Assembly (NCBI GenBank): GCA_963736055.1
Contig: CAVTNM010000009.1
Coordinates: 558,001 to 622,000 of the forward strand
DNA from: AC-32 sp963736055
GTDB taxonomy: Bacteria > Actinomycetota > Thermoleophilia > Gaiellales > Gaiellaceae
DNA: 64,000 bases
Direction of reading: 5' to 3'
Shown: piece by piece, positions 49,408-59,197 of the stretch
Position numbering within the stretch: the stretch's first letter is position 1
Layout of the letters: the number at the start of each line of letters is the position of its first letter
Position numbers and translations under genes: made by a program
Notes under the pieces: model-generated
The model's input: the letters and a program-made list of their open reading frames with translations, nothing else
Told to the model about the DNA's origin: nothing
Databases searched by the model: none

Positions 49408-51739
49408 ATGGCCGACGCGAAACATGATGGGATGAATTGGGTCGGCCGGTCGATCCGTCGGGTCGAGGATCCGACCCTGGTCGCCGGCCGCGGCCGCTTC
49501 ACCGCCGACCTGCCGGCGACACGCTGGGTCCGCTTCGTGCGCAGCACGGTGGCGTCGGGCCGCATCGTGCGCGTCACCGCACCGCCCGACGCCATGGTGC
49601 TGACGGCGGCGGACCTGCGCGGCGTCAAGCCGATCCGCCCGATGCTGCACAAGTTCAACTACGTGCCGGTGAGCCAGCCGATCCTGGCCTCCGAAGTCGT
49701 GCGCTTCGTCGGCGAGCCGATCGCCGCCGTGGTGGCGGCGAGCCCGGAGGAGGCCGAGGACATCGTCGATCTCGTCACCGTCGACATCGAGGAGATGCCG
49801 GCAGCCGTCGATGCGGCGGATGCGCTCGCCTCCGGCGCTCCCCTGGTGCATGACGGGACGCCCAGCAACGTGATCGTCGAGGCCCAGGTGAAGACGCCCG
49901 GCTTCGATGCCACGGTCGCGGCGGCCGCCCGGCGCATCCGGATCGATGTCCGCTCGCGCCGGCAGAATGCCATGCCGCTCGAGCCGCGCGCTGCCCATGC
50001 GGCGTTCGATCCGACCAGCGGGCGCGTCGTGCTGCACGCCTCCACCCAGATGCCGCATCTCTTGCGCACCATCATCGCCGAGGTGATGGGCATGCCGGAA
50101 TCCGACCTGCGCGTGATCGCACCCGACGTCGGCGGCGGGTTCGGGCAGAAGATGGGGCTCGGGCCCGAATACGTGGTCGTGACCTGGCTCGCGCGCAAGC
50201 TCAAGGCGTCGGTGGCGTGGACGGAAGATCGTCGCGAGAACCTCACCGCCTGCTTTCACAGCCGCGATCAGTCGGTCTCGCTCGAAGGCGCATTCGCGGC
50301 GGATGGCAAGCTCGTCGCGTTGTCGACCGACATCGTCGCCAATGTCGGCGCCTATTCATGCTACCCGACCACCTGCGCGGTCGAGCCGCTGATGGCGATG
50401 GCGGAAATGCCCGGACCCTACGACGTGCGCGCCTACGCCTGCCATGCGCGCGGCGTCGTCACCAATACCTGTCCGATGGCGCCCTATCGCGGCGTCTCGC
50501 GGCCGGTGATCACGTTCACGCTCGAGCGGCTGATGGACAAGGCGGCGGCCGCCCTCGATCTCGATCCGATCGAGATCCGCCGCCGCAACCTGATCACGGC
50601 ATTCCCCTACACGTCGGCCACCGGCCTGGTTTTCGACGAGGCGAGCTACCTGGAAACCATGGAGGCCGCGGTCAAGGCCGTCGACGTGCCGGCGTTCCGC
50701 GCGCGCCAGAGCGAAGCGCGCCGCAACGGCCGCCATCTCGGCCTCGGCCTTGCGACGTTTTCCGAGCGCACGGGCTACGGCACGCCCGCCTTTGCGGCGC
50801 GCGGCATGGACGTGACGCCGGGCTGGGAAACGGTCGAGCTCGCGGTCGATCCATCGGGATTCGTCGAGGCGCGGATCGGCGCCTCGCCGCACGGCCAGGG
50901 GCTGCGCACCACGCTCACCCAGATCATCGCCGATACGCTCGGTGCTTCGCCCGAACGCATCAAGATCGTGCACGGCGACACCGACCGCACGCCCTACGGC
51001 TTCGGCACCTTCGCCAGCCGCTCGCTGGTGATTGCCGGCGGCGCGACGCTGCTGGCGGCGCGCAAGGTGCGCGCCAAGCTCGTCAAGATGGCGAGCCTGC
51101 TGCTCGAAGCATCGGCCGACGACATCGTGCTGGAAGGCGATACGGCGCGCGTCGCCGGCACCGACCGCATGCTTACGCTCGATGCACTGGCACGCACCGC
51201 CTACCACCAGATCCACCTGTTCAAGGGCGAGATCGAGCCCGGCATCAGCGAAAGCGCCACCTATGACCCGCCCGGGACGTTCGCCAATGCGTGTCACGTG
51301 GCCGAGGTCGAGGTGGATGTCGAGACCGGGTTGGTGACGATCGCCCGGTTCCTGGTGGCCGAGGATGCCGGGCGCCTGATCAACCCGATGATCGCCGACG
51401 GACAGGTGCACGGCGGTGTCGCCCAGGGCATCGGCAATGCGCTGCTCGAGGAGATCATGTATGACGCGACCGGCAACATCCTCACCGCCAGCCTGGCGGA
51501 CTTCCTGCCGCCGACCGCGCGCGAAGTGCCGGCGATCGAGGTGCATCACCTGGAGACCCTGTCGGAAGCCTCGCTGACCAAGGCCAAGGGGCTGGGCGAG
51601 GGCGGCACGATCGGCGCGCCTGCCGCGATCGCCAACGCCATCAACGATGCGCTCGCGCCGTTCGGGGTGTCGATCGACGAGATGCCCGGCCACGCCGCAA
51701 CGCATCCGCGCCGCGCTGCGCGCTGTTGGTATGCAATGA
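49408..51739 (+). CDS. CoxL-like molybdopterin-binding subunit, copy 1
   Basis: Large subunit of a xanthine dehydrogenase/CO dehydrogenase-type molybdenum hydroxylase, about 777 residues. It starts with MNWVGRSIRRVEDPTLVAGR and GRFTADLP. Cofactor motifs are IAPDVGGGFGQKMGLGPEY, MAPYRGVSRPVITFTLERL, ASPHGQGLRTTLTQIIADTL and the active-site Glu in KAKGLGEGGTIGAP. One extra base near 51686 breaks the last 18 residues, which correct to an ATPQRIRAALRAVGMQ tail and TGA 51737-51739. Without that correction the frame fuses with copy 2. The stop overlaps copy 2's ATG. Substrate unknown. Confidence 0.9.
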
Positions 51740-54033
51740 GCGTCATCGGCCGTTCGGTTCCGCAACTCGAGGACCGGCCGCTGGTGACCGGCCGCGGTCG
51801 GTTCGCCGCCGATGTCGCGTTCCCCCACATGCTGCACATGCGGATCGTGCGGTCGGGCCATGCGCACGGCCGCATCGCCTCGATTGCGACCGATGCCGCG
51901 AGGGCGGCGCCCGGGGTCGTGGCGGTGTGGACCTTCGCCGACGTCGCCGACGTGCCTCCCATCGATTTCCGTCTGACGAAGATCGAGGGCCTGGCGTTCT
52001 ATCGCCAGACCGTCCTGGCGCGCGTGCGCGTGCGCTATGTGGGCGATCCCGTCGCGGCGGTGTTCGCGACCGATCCGTACGCGGCCGAGGACGCGGCCGA
52101 CCTCGTCGTGCGTCGAGATCGAAGAACTGCCGGCCGTGCTCGACTGCTGCGCGGCGCCGGCCGAGTTCGAGGACGGCCGCTCCACCGAGGCGGCGACCGT
52201 GGAGAAAAGCTTCGGCGACGTCGAGGCGGCGTTCCGCGCGGCGTCGACCGTGGTCGAGATCGAGGCGACGATCGGACGGCATTCCGGGGTGCCGATGGAA
52301 ACCCGCGGCGCCATCGCGCGTCATGATCGCAGCCGCGACGTGCTCGAGCTTCATGGTGCCGCCAAGGTGCCGCACTGGAACCGCGATACGCTCGCCCGCA
52401 TGCTCGGCCGCGCGCCCTCCACGGTGCACCTGTTCGAGGGCCACGTGGGCGGCGGCTTCGGCGTTCGCGGCGAGCTCTATCCCGAGGATGTGCTGGTGTG
52501 CGTCGCCGCGCTGCGGCTCGGTCGTCCGGTCAAGTGGATCGAGGATCGGCGCGAGCACCTGATCGCCGCCAACCACTCGCGCCAGCAGCATCACCGGGCG
52601 CGCGCCGCGGTCGATGAAGCGGGGCGGATTCTGGCGATCGACGACGCGTTCCTGCACGACCAGGGCGGCTATGTGCGCACCCATGCGGCGACGGTGCCGG
52701 ACCTCGCCGCCGCCATGCTGCCCGGTCCTTACGATGTGCCGGCCTATCGGGCGGTCGGCCGCGTGCGCCTCACCAACAAGACGCCGGGGGGCACCTATCG
52801 GGCGCCCGGCCGATTCGAGAGCACGTTCGTGCGCGAGCGCCTGATGGATGCGATAGCGGCGACGCTCGGCATCGATCGCATCGAGCTGCGCCGCCGCAAC
52901 CTGATCGGCAAGGGGCAGATGCCCTACACGCGCGCGATGGGGACACTGGGCACCGAGGTCGTATTGGATTCCGGCGACTATGCGGGGCTGCTCGACAAGG
53001 CGCTGGCCGCCGTCGCGTGGAACGAGCTGCAGGATGGCCTGCGCCGGCGTCGCCAGGCCGGCGAGTGCGTCGGGGCAGGCCTCGCGATCTTCGTCGAGAA
53101 GAGCGGGCTGGGGCCGTTCGAAGGCGCGAAGATCGCGGTGGATCCGACCGGCGCCGTCGAAGTGGTCACCGGCGCGGCCTCGGTCGGGCAGGGTGTCGAG
53201 ACGGTGATCGCGCAGATCTGCGCCGAGACGCTCGGGGTCGACTACCGCCAAGTGCACGTCGTGCATGGTCAGACCGACCGCATCGCGCTTCGGCCTCGGC
53301 GCATTCGCCTCCCGCGTCACGGTGATGAGCGGGGAGGCGACGCGGCGTGCCGCCACCGTGGTGCGCCAGAAGGCGATCGACGTCGCGGCCGAGCTCATGC
53401 AGCAACCGGCGGAGGCGCTCGACGTCGTCGACGGCAAGGTGGTGCGCAAGGACGCCGCCGCCGGGCCGTCGATCACGCTCGCCGAGGTCGCCAACGCGCT
53501 CGAGCCGACCTCCAGGCTGCGCGGCGCGCGCGAGCCCGGTCTCGCGGCCGAAGGCTGGTATCACAGCGACCACATGGCCTACCCGTACGGGATTCACATC
53601 GCGGTCGCGAAGGTCGATCGCGACACCGGCGCGGTGGCGGTCGAGCGCTATGCCATCGCCTATGACATCGGCCGCGCCGTCAACCCGATGCTGGTCGCCG
53701 GCCAGATCGCCGGCGGATTTGCGCAGGGGCTCGGCGGCACGCTGCTGCGAGGATTTCGCCTATGACGAACGCGGCGAGCCGCTGTCGGTCACCTTCGCCG
53801 ACTACCTGATGCCGACCGCGCGAGAGGTTCCTCCGCTCGACATCGTCATCACGGAAGACGCGCCGAGCCCGCTCAATCCGCTCGGCCTCAAAGGGGCGGG
53901 CGAAGCCGGCATCAACGCGGTCGGCGCGGCCATCGCCTCGGCGATCGACGACGCGATCGGCATGCCGGGGGCGATCACCCGGCTGCCGGTGACGCCGCAG
54001 AGGTTGCGGGATATCTTGCGGCGCACGAAATAG
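51736..54033 (+). CDS. CoxL-like molybdopterin-binding subunit, copy 2
   Basis: A second large molybdenum subunit, about 764 residues, in tandem with copy 1. It begins MSVIGRSVPQLEDRPLVTGR. Motifs are EGHVGGGFGVRGELYPEDVL, KTPGGTYRAPGRFESTFVRE, GAASVGQGVETVIAQICAET and active-site Glu in GLKGAGEAGINAVG. It ends RLRDILRRTK. Three breaks near 52108, 53288 and 53748 each equal one extra base. The paralogues differ clearly, so they may form a heterodimer or serve different substrates. A GC-rich hairpin follows the stop. Confidence 0.9.
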
Positions 54034-54043
54034 TGCCGCTCAA

Positions 54044-54083
54044 CCCTCCCCGCCGCTCGCATGGGAGCGCGCGGGGGGAGGGG
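54044..54083. terminator. GC-rich hairpin between convergent genes
   Basis: CCCTCCCCGC (54044-54053) can pair with the GCGGGGGGAGGG run at 54071-54082, with further G-C pairs inside. It lies just after the second CoxL-like stop and before the livF stop on the opposite strand. No U-run follows, so terminator function is uncertain. Confidence 0.35.
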
Positions 54084-54179
54084 AGCCCCAGCGCCTCGCC
54101 CAGAGGGGCGGACCTACAGTTGTCGCGCGAATCCGGCTGATCGTTCATTGTCGCAGCCTATGAGGCGATGTCAGCGCCC

Positions 54180-54880
54180 TCACACCGACAGCAAGCTGCG
54201 CTGGGCGGCGACGTCGTTGACCAGGTCGGCCATGGCGCCCTGCCACTGCAGCTGTCCCTTCTCCAGCACATAGACGCGATCCGACACGAGCTCGGCGAAA
54301 TGGATGTTCTGCTCGGAGAGCAGGATCGACAGGCCCTCCTTCTTGAGCTCGACGATCGTGGCCGCCATCTGCTCGACGATCAGCGGCGCGACGCCCTCGG
54401 AGGGTTCGTCGAGCAGCACCAGCAGCGGGTTACCCATCAGGGTGCGTGCCACGGTGAGCATCTGCTGCTCGCCGCCGCTCATGCGCGAGCCGAGACGATC
54501 GCCCATCTCGGCGAGGTTGGGAAAGAGCGCGAACAGCCGCTCGGGCGTCCATGACGGGGCAGGGCGGCCGTCCGCGAAGGTACGCGGCGGCTGGCGGCCG
54601 ACGTCGAGACCAGCACCGTGAGCTCGGAAAAGATGCGGCGGTCCTCCGGCGTGTAGCCGAGGCCGAGCCGCGCGATCTCGAACGGTTTCAGCCGGGAGAT
54701 GTCGCGCCCGTTGAAGCGCACGGTCCCGGCGCGATGGGCCATCAGCCCCATGATGGCCTTGAAGGTGGTCGACTTGCCGGCGCCGTTGCGTCCATGAAGA
54801 AGCTGACCACCTCGCCGGCGCGCGCCTCGAAATCGAGGTCGAACAGGATGCTGCCGTTCGCGAATCGATCGACGGCGACA
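54180..54880 (-). CDS. livF: Branched-chain amino acid ABC transporter ATP-binding protein, 5' end lost at junction
   Basis: LivF-type ATPase. Conserved parts are SILFDLDFEARAGEVVSF, Walker A GRNGAGKSTTFKAIMGL, GLGYTPEDRRIFSELTV, signature MSGGEQQMLTVARTLMGNP, Walker B VLLDEPSEGVAPLIVEQM and SILLSEQNIHFAELVSDRVY. The stop is TGA 54180-54182. The N-terminus can be followed to about VDRFANGS (54,860-54,875), then the sequence switches to unrelated DNA before a start codon. Breaks near 54795, 54595 and others. The other liv genes should lie beyond the lost edge. Confidence 0.86.
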
Positions 54881-54905
54881 CGATGACGGATCGAAGACGG
54901 CCAAT
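54870..54905. other. Probable chimeric junction between two genomes
   Basis: The minus-strand livF coding sequence stops matching its family here, before its expected start. A plus-strand coding tail begins abruptly in the same bases. All gene families to the left look alphaproteobacterial and all to the right look actinobacterial or Chloroflexota-like. No mobile-element gene, tRNA or repeat marks the point. Confidence 0.7.
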
Positions 54906-55106
54906 GGCCAGACGATTGAAGATAAGACCGGCGACACGACGACTTACCACAGCCAGGCGCCGGCGACCGCGGCCGACGTCAAGACGGGCTCGACCGTCCA
55001 GGTCCAGCTCGACTTCAACGGCCAGGGCGGCGCGGGCGGGCCGACGGCCAGTGGCGCGCCCGGCGGACCGGTCGGCACCGCCGGCAGCGTCACCGTCATC
55101 CCCTGA
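54888..55106 (+). CDS. C-terminal tail of an unidentified protein, 5' end lost at junction
   Basis: An open frame enters from the junction and ends at TGA 55104-55106. It reads SKTANGQTIEDKTGDTTTYH, then ATAADVKTGSTVQVQLDFNG and a Gly/Pro/Ala-rich tail ending GSVTVIP. The pattern of short beta-like Thr/Val repeats and a Gly-rich end resembles secreted DUF5666-like proteins of Gram-positive or Chloroflexota bacteria. No start codon belongs to it here. It lies 21 bases before the response regulator gene. Confidence 0.55.
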   Translation, partial: GSKTANGQTIEDKTGDTTTYHSQAPATAADVKTGSTVQVQLDFNGQGGAGGPTASGAPGGPVGTAGSVTVIP

Positions 55107-55127
55107 ACGAAGGCGTAGGCTGACCTC

Positions 55128-55796
55128 ATGCACCTGCTCCTCGTCGAGGACGACCCGCGGCTCGTCCGCCTCCTCACGCGCCTGCTCGACCCAGGACCGG
55201 CACGTCGTCGACAGCGCGACGACCGGCCCGACGGGCTCGAGCTCGCGACCGAGCGCCCAGCTCGACGCGGTCATCCTCGACGTCGGGCTGCCCGACGGCT
55301 CCGGCTTCGACGTCGCCCGGCGCCTCCGCGCGAACGGGTCGGCCGTGCCCATCCTGATGCTCACCGCCCGCGACGCCGGTCGGCGCCGGGTGGAGGGCCT
55401 GGACGCGGGCGCCGACGACTACCTCGTCAAGCCGTTCGCCTACGAGGAGCTGTTCGCGCGCCTCCGGGCGCTCGGCCGCGCGGGCGGTCCCCGCCGCCGC
55501 GGCCTCACCCTCAGGGCCGGGCCGATCGTCCTCGACGAGACCGACCGCCGGGTGACCGTGGCCGGCACGGCCGTCGACCTGAGCCAGCGCGAGTACGCCA
55601 TCCTCGAGTGCCTCCTCCGGCGGCCGGGCCAGGTCCTCTCGCGCGACCAGCTGCTCGACCAGGCGTGGCCGTACGGCGTCGCCGTGACGCCCAACACGGT
55701 CGAGGCCTACATCCACTACCTGCGCACAAGCTCGGCGCGGCCGGCAGGCCGATCGAGACCGTCCGCGGCGTCGGCTATCGTCTGGCCGATGCCTGA
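55128..55796 (+). CDS. OmpR/PhoB-family response regulator
   Basis: Two-component transcription factor of about 222 residues. The receiver begins MHLLLVEDDPRLVRLLTRLL; the phosphoacceptor Asp is in AVILDVGLPDGSGFDVARRL and the Lys in DDYLVKPFAYEELFARLRA. The winged-helix domain has SQREYAILECLLRRPGQVLS and VEAYIHYLRTKLG, ending with RPIETVRGVGYRLADA. Breaks near 55195, 55255 and 55735. The stop overlaps the kinase start (ATGCCTGA). It forms a pair with the adjacent kinase. Confidence 0.9.
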   Translation: MHLLLVEDDPRLVRLLTRLLDPGPARRRQRDDRPDGLELATERPARRGHPRRRAARRLRLRRRPAPPRERVGRAHPDAHRPRRRSAPGGGPGRGRRRLPRQAVRLRGAVRAPPGARPRGRSPPPRPHPQGRADRPRRDRPPGDRGRHGRRPEPARVRHPRVPPPAAGPGPLARPAARPGVAVRRRRDAQHGRGLHPLPAHKLGAAGRPIETVRGVGYRLADA

Positions 55797-57143
55797 CGGG
55801 ATCCTCCCGCCGACCCAGACGACCGCGCCCGAGCTGGCCGCCGAGACCGCCGACAGCGCGCTGATCCGCGATGTCCGGCGGAGCCTCGTGCTGTGGAGCG
55901 GCGGGACGACCCTGCTCATCCTGATCATGCTCGCGATCGCGCTCTACGTCGCCGCCGCGGGCTCGCTGGCCAATGCCGGCATCGCTCAGCTCGACGCGCG
56001 GATGGGCGCTCTCCGCGGCGAGCGACCCGATCCCGACGACAACTCGCGCTACGGCTACATCTTCGGCGGGGGCGTCGGGGACGTACGCCATGATCCTCGA
56101 CCAGGACGGCACGCCGGTCGTCGGTCCGCGCGATCCGCTCCCGCCGCCCGGCCTCCCGTATGCCCCCGGGGTCGACGCCGCGGCCGCGGCCGGCGGGGCC
56201 AAGGTCATCCAGACGACCGACCTCGGCACCACGCCGGTCCGGATCCTGACGCAGACCGTGGCCGTGCCGAACCGCGGCACATACACCATCCAGATCGTGC
56301 AGGACCGGACGACCGAGCAGCAGACCCTGCAGGTCATCGCCTTCGTCCTGATCGTGGGCGGCGTCCTCGTCCTCGTCGTGTCGTTCGGGTTCGGGACCGT
56401 CTACGCCCGCCGGGCGCTCGTCCCGATCCGCAAATCGCTGGCCAGCCAGCGGTCGGCGCTCCGCCGGCAACGCGAGTTCGCGGCCGACGCCAGCCACGAG
56501 CTGCGCACCCCGCTGACGGTCATCCGGAGCAGTGTCGAGCACCTCGAGCGACACCGCGACGAACCCGTCGCGTCGGTCGGTTCGGCCCTCGAGGACATCG
56601 ACGACGAGGTCCGCCACATGACCTCGATCGTCGAGGATCTCCTGCTGCTGGCGCGCTCGGACTCGGGCGCCGTCGCCCTCGAGCGGGTCCCGGTCGACCT
56701 GGCGGATGTCGCCGCGGACGGCGCCAGCGCGATGGGCAGCCGGCCACCGACCGCGGTGTCCACGTCGAGGTGGACCCGCAGCCCGCCGTCGTGTCCGGCG
56801 ACCCGGCCCGCCTCCGCCAGCTGGTCATGATCCTGGTCGACAACGCCATCCGCCACAGCCCGATCGCACGGCCATTCGGGGTCGTGGTCCGGGCGGTCGG
56901 CGCGGCGCCGGGCTCGTCGTCGAGGACGCGGGCCCGGGCGTCGGCCCGGAGACCCGCCGCACGTGTTCGATCGGTTCTGTCGCGCGCCCGGCGCACCTCC
57001 GGGGGCGGGACCGGCCTCGGGCTCGCCATCGCGGCATGGATCGTCGACCGGCACGGCGGGATGCGTTGGAGGTCGCGAACCGGGTCGAGGGCGGCGCTCG
57101 CTTCGTCGTCAGCCTGCCCGCGACCGGTGGCGCCGCCGGCTGA
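55789..57143 (+). CDS. Sensor histidine kinase
   Basis: Membrane sensor kinase of about 450 residues, partner of the upstream regulator. Two membrane segments, TTLLILIMLAIALYVAAAG and VIAFVLIVGGVLVLVVSFGF, flank an extracellular domain with TYAMILDQDGTPVVGPRDPL. The HisKA box is EFAADASHELRTPLTVIRSS. ATPase boxes are LVMILVDNAIRHSP, VVEDAGPGVGPETR and RDRPRAR-type sequence over LGLAIAAWIVDRHGG. It ends FVVSLPATGGAAG. Breaks near 56080, 56755, 56915 and 56960. Signal unknown. Confidence 0.89.
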
Positions 57144-57153
57144 GCCCCCGGAT

Positions 57154-57818
57154 CTAGCGGTTCGAGCCCTTGAGCGAACCTCGCAGGGCGTCGTTGCCGG
57201 GATCATAGGCGGCACACTGGACCGATCGATCGCCGCCCTTCCACGCGTCGTCGGTCAGGTAGAGCCAGTACATCTCGAGGTCGGACGAGTCGTACGTGAT
57301 GCCGATGTACGAGGCGAACGTCGGCAGGCAGTTGGCCGTCACGTAGTCCTCGAAGGTCTTCTCCGGCGGATACGTTCCCGCCGGCAGCGAACCGACGAAG
57401 ATCATCTCGTACTCATGGGCGTCTGCGCACGGACGGGCGGTGACCTTGTCGATCTGGTCGGTCGCCGCCGGGTCCTTGAGGTCGAAGCAGTCACCGACCC
57501 GGATGTCGGCCGCGGTCAGGTCGCCCGCCTTGTTGATCTCGCCGGTGGACGACCGGCCGGCGTTGAACAGACGCCACCGACCAGGCCCGCGACGACGAGC
57601 CCGCCGAAGATCAGCGCGCCGATCGGGATTCGTCGCCAGAGGGGCTTGGCGGGCGGGGCCGGGACCTCGGGCGTGCCGTCGGCGGTGACCCCGGCTTCCG
57701 GCGCGGGCGCGTCGGGCTCGACGTCATCGCTCGGGCGCGTCGCACCACAGTTCGAGCAGACGAGTGATGGCTCGGTGTTGGCTGCCGCGCACCGCTCGCA
57801 GGTCCACCCCTCCACCAA
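57154..57818 (-). CDS. Zinc-ribbon membrane protein with septum-formation domain
   Basis: About 220 residues. An N-terminal zinc ribbon, WTCERCAAANTEPSLVCSNC, has two Cys pairs. A Pro/Ala-rich linker and one membrane segment (IPIGALIFGGLVVAGLVGG) follow. The outer domain has IRVGDCFDLKDPAATDQIDK, ARPCADAHEYEMI and four conserved cysteines overall, resembling the Septum_form family of actinobacterial-type genomes. TTG 57818 or GTG 57815 could start; GGGAGG lies upstream. A break near 57570 precedes the outer domain. Function is not established, and division-related only by family name. Confidence 0.75.
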
Positions 57819-57920
57819 CGCCGGATCCTCCCTGGGGTGAGGGCCAACGCGGTCGCGTCCGCCCGTCGGCGGGAAGTCTAGGGGCGTCGCCGCGGTCGCG
57901 ACAAGGCGCGATCCGGGGCC

Positions 57921-58703
57921 TCAGCGGACCAGGTAGGCGTCCATCCCGGCGGTCCACCGCGCACGGTCGTCGGCCGTGATGACGTAGGCCGCGTACCCGG
58001 GACGGGCAGCCAGCCAGTCGAGGCCGTCGAGTCCCATGACGTAGACAGCGGTCGCGTAGGCGTCGCTGAAGGCGAGGCCCGGGCCGACGATGGTGACGGA
58101 TCGGAAGGCCGATGGGGCTCGTCCGTCACGCGGGTCGGCGATGTGGTCGCCACGCTGGTACGCGCCGGACGTCGCGACCGCCCGGTCGCGCACGGCTAGG
58201 ACGGCCGCCACCCGGTCGCGCCGATCGGGATGCTGGACGCCGACCCGCCACGGTCGCCCCGGGGCGGCCTCGCCCCGGGCGACGATGTCCCCCCCGGCGT
58301 TGATCCAGTAGTTGCGGCCGCCCGCGCTGTCGATCAGCCAGGCGGCTTCCTCGATCGCCCAGCCCTTGACGTAGCCAGATGGGTCCAGGCGGCCGTCCGC
58401 CCGATGCGATCGCGCGTCGAAGGCGCCATCGGTGACCGTCGACAGGTGGTCGCAGGCGGCCAGGACATGGCGGACATCGGGGCTGCACGCCTCGAGGTCG
58501 ATCTCGCCCCGGGCGAGCCGGCTGATCTCGCTGCCGGCGCGGTACGGACTGAACCGGGCGTCGATGTCGCGGAGCTGCTCGACCACCGCGTCGAGGACGG
58601 TCGTCGCGACGAGCGGCGGGCGGACCTGGATGCTGACCGTCGTGCCCATCACCGAGACGACGCGGCGCACGTTGGACACGGCGGACGCCGCCTCGTCGAT
58701 CAC
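57921..58703 (-). CDS. apbE: FAD:protein FMN transferase (ApbE)
   Basis: Mg-dependent enzyme that attaches FMN to Thr/Ser of target proteins outside the cytoplasm. It is 260 residues, with VVSVMGTTVSIQVRPP, a FSPYRAGSEISRLARGE block, RLDPSGYVKGWAIEEAAWLI, and NYWINAGGDIVARGEAAPG. Near the end is AFSDAYATAVYVMGLDGL. No signal peptide is obvious. GTG 58703 overlaps the stop of the FMN-binding protein as GTGA, strongly implying coupling to its substrate protein. The frame is intact. Confidence 0.92.
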   Translation of the reverse strand: MIDEAASAVSNVRRVVSVMGTTVSIQVRPPLVATTVLDAVVEQLRDIDARFSPYRAGSEISRLARGEIDLEACSPDVRHVLAACDHLSTVTDGAFDARSHRADGRLDPSGYVKGWAIEEAAWLIDSAGGRNYWINAGGDIVARGEAAPGRPWRVGVQHPDRRDRVAAVLAVRDRAVATSGAYQRGDHIADPRDGRAPSAFRSVTIVGPGLAFSDAYATAVYVMGLDGLDWLAARPGYAAYVITADDRARWTAGMDAYLVR

Positions 58704-59188
58704 GCCAGGCCGGCCTTGTCGAGCGCCGCCTGGAGCGATCGGGCGTACGCGTCGCTGGTGTAGGTCGCGCCGGACACCGTGTCGATCTGGGCGCTCCTGG
58801 CCGTCAGCGCTTCCTCGCGCAGGATCGGCGCCGAGTAGTCCGAGATCTGTCCAGACCGGCGGCCCGTTGGGAGCTGCAGGGCCACGACGTCGGTGAGTTG
58901 CCCGTTGGCGACGACGATCTCGACCTGGACCGGGCCGTAGCGGGTCGACACGACCGGACCGTCGATGGTGGTCGCGGCATCGGTCGTCGTCGCGCCCCCG
59001 GACGTGGCGCCGGTCGTCGGCCGCGGCGTCGCCGCGGGCGTCGTGCCGGTGGCCGCCGACGCGCCCGGCTGGACGATGGCGGCGGTGCCCGCGCGACTGG
59101 GCAGCGCCTCCGTCGGGGTCTTGAAGCTGAGCAGGAGGACGAGGGCGACCGTCGTGATGGCGAGGGCGGCGAGTCCGCGGCGCGGCAT
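58700..59188 (-). CDS. FMN-binding domain protein, predicted flavinylation target
   Basis: A membrane-anchored, extracytoplasmic electron carrier of 162 residues. N-terminal helix LAALAITTVALVLLLSF, then a long Thr/Ala/Pro linker, then an FMN_bind domain with YGPVQVEIVVANGQLTDVVA. The flavinylation motif is DTVSGATYTSDAYARSLQ, whose central Thr is the probable FMN-attachment residue. ATG 59188; the frame is intact. It is coupled by GTGA to apbE, which would modify it. Confidence 0.89.
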   Translation of the reverse strand: MPRRGLAALAITTVALVLLLSFKTPTEALPSRAGTAAIVQPGASAATGTTPAATPRPTTGATSGGATTTDAATTIDGPVVSTRYGPVQVEIVVANGQLTDVVALQLPTGRRSGQISDYSAPILREEALTARSAQIDTVSGATYTSDAYARSLQAALDKAGLA

Positions 59189-59197
59189 GTCGGCCGC

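Noticed and set aside
48328..50259. A 643-residue minus-strand open frame
   Set aside because: Antisense to the ACMSD-like and CoxL-like genes, which have clear catalytic motifs on the plus strand.
50356..52314. A 652-residue minus-strand open frame
   Set aside because: Antisense shadow of the two CoxL-like genes with an His/Asp/Arg-rich composition typical of reversed coding sequence.
49408..52326. A 972-residue open frame looking like a fused molybdenum subunit
   Set aside because: One extra base near 51686 removes the stop of copy 1 and joins it to copy 2. Correcting it restores a TGA overlapping the second ATG.
54883..57840. A 985-residue plus-strand open frame
   Set aside because: It is an artefact joining most of the response regulator, the start of the kinase and then noise through frame breaks; the real genes end at 55796 and 57143.
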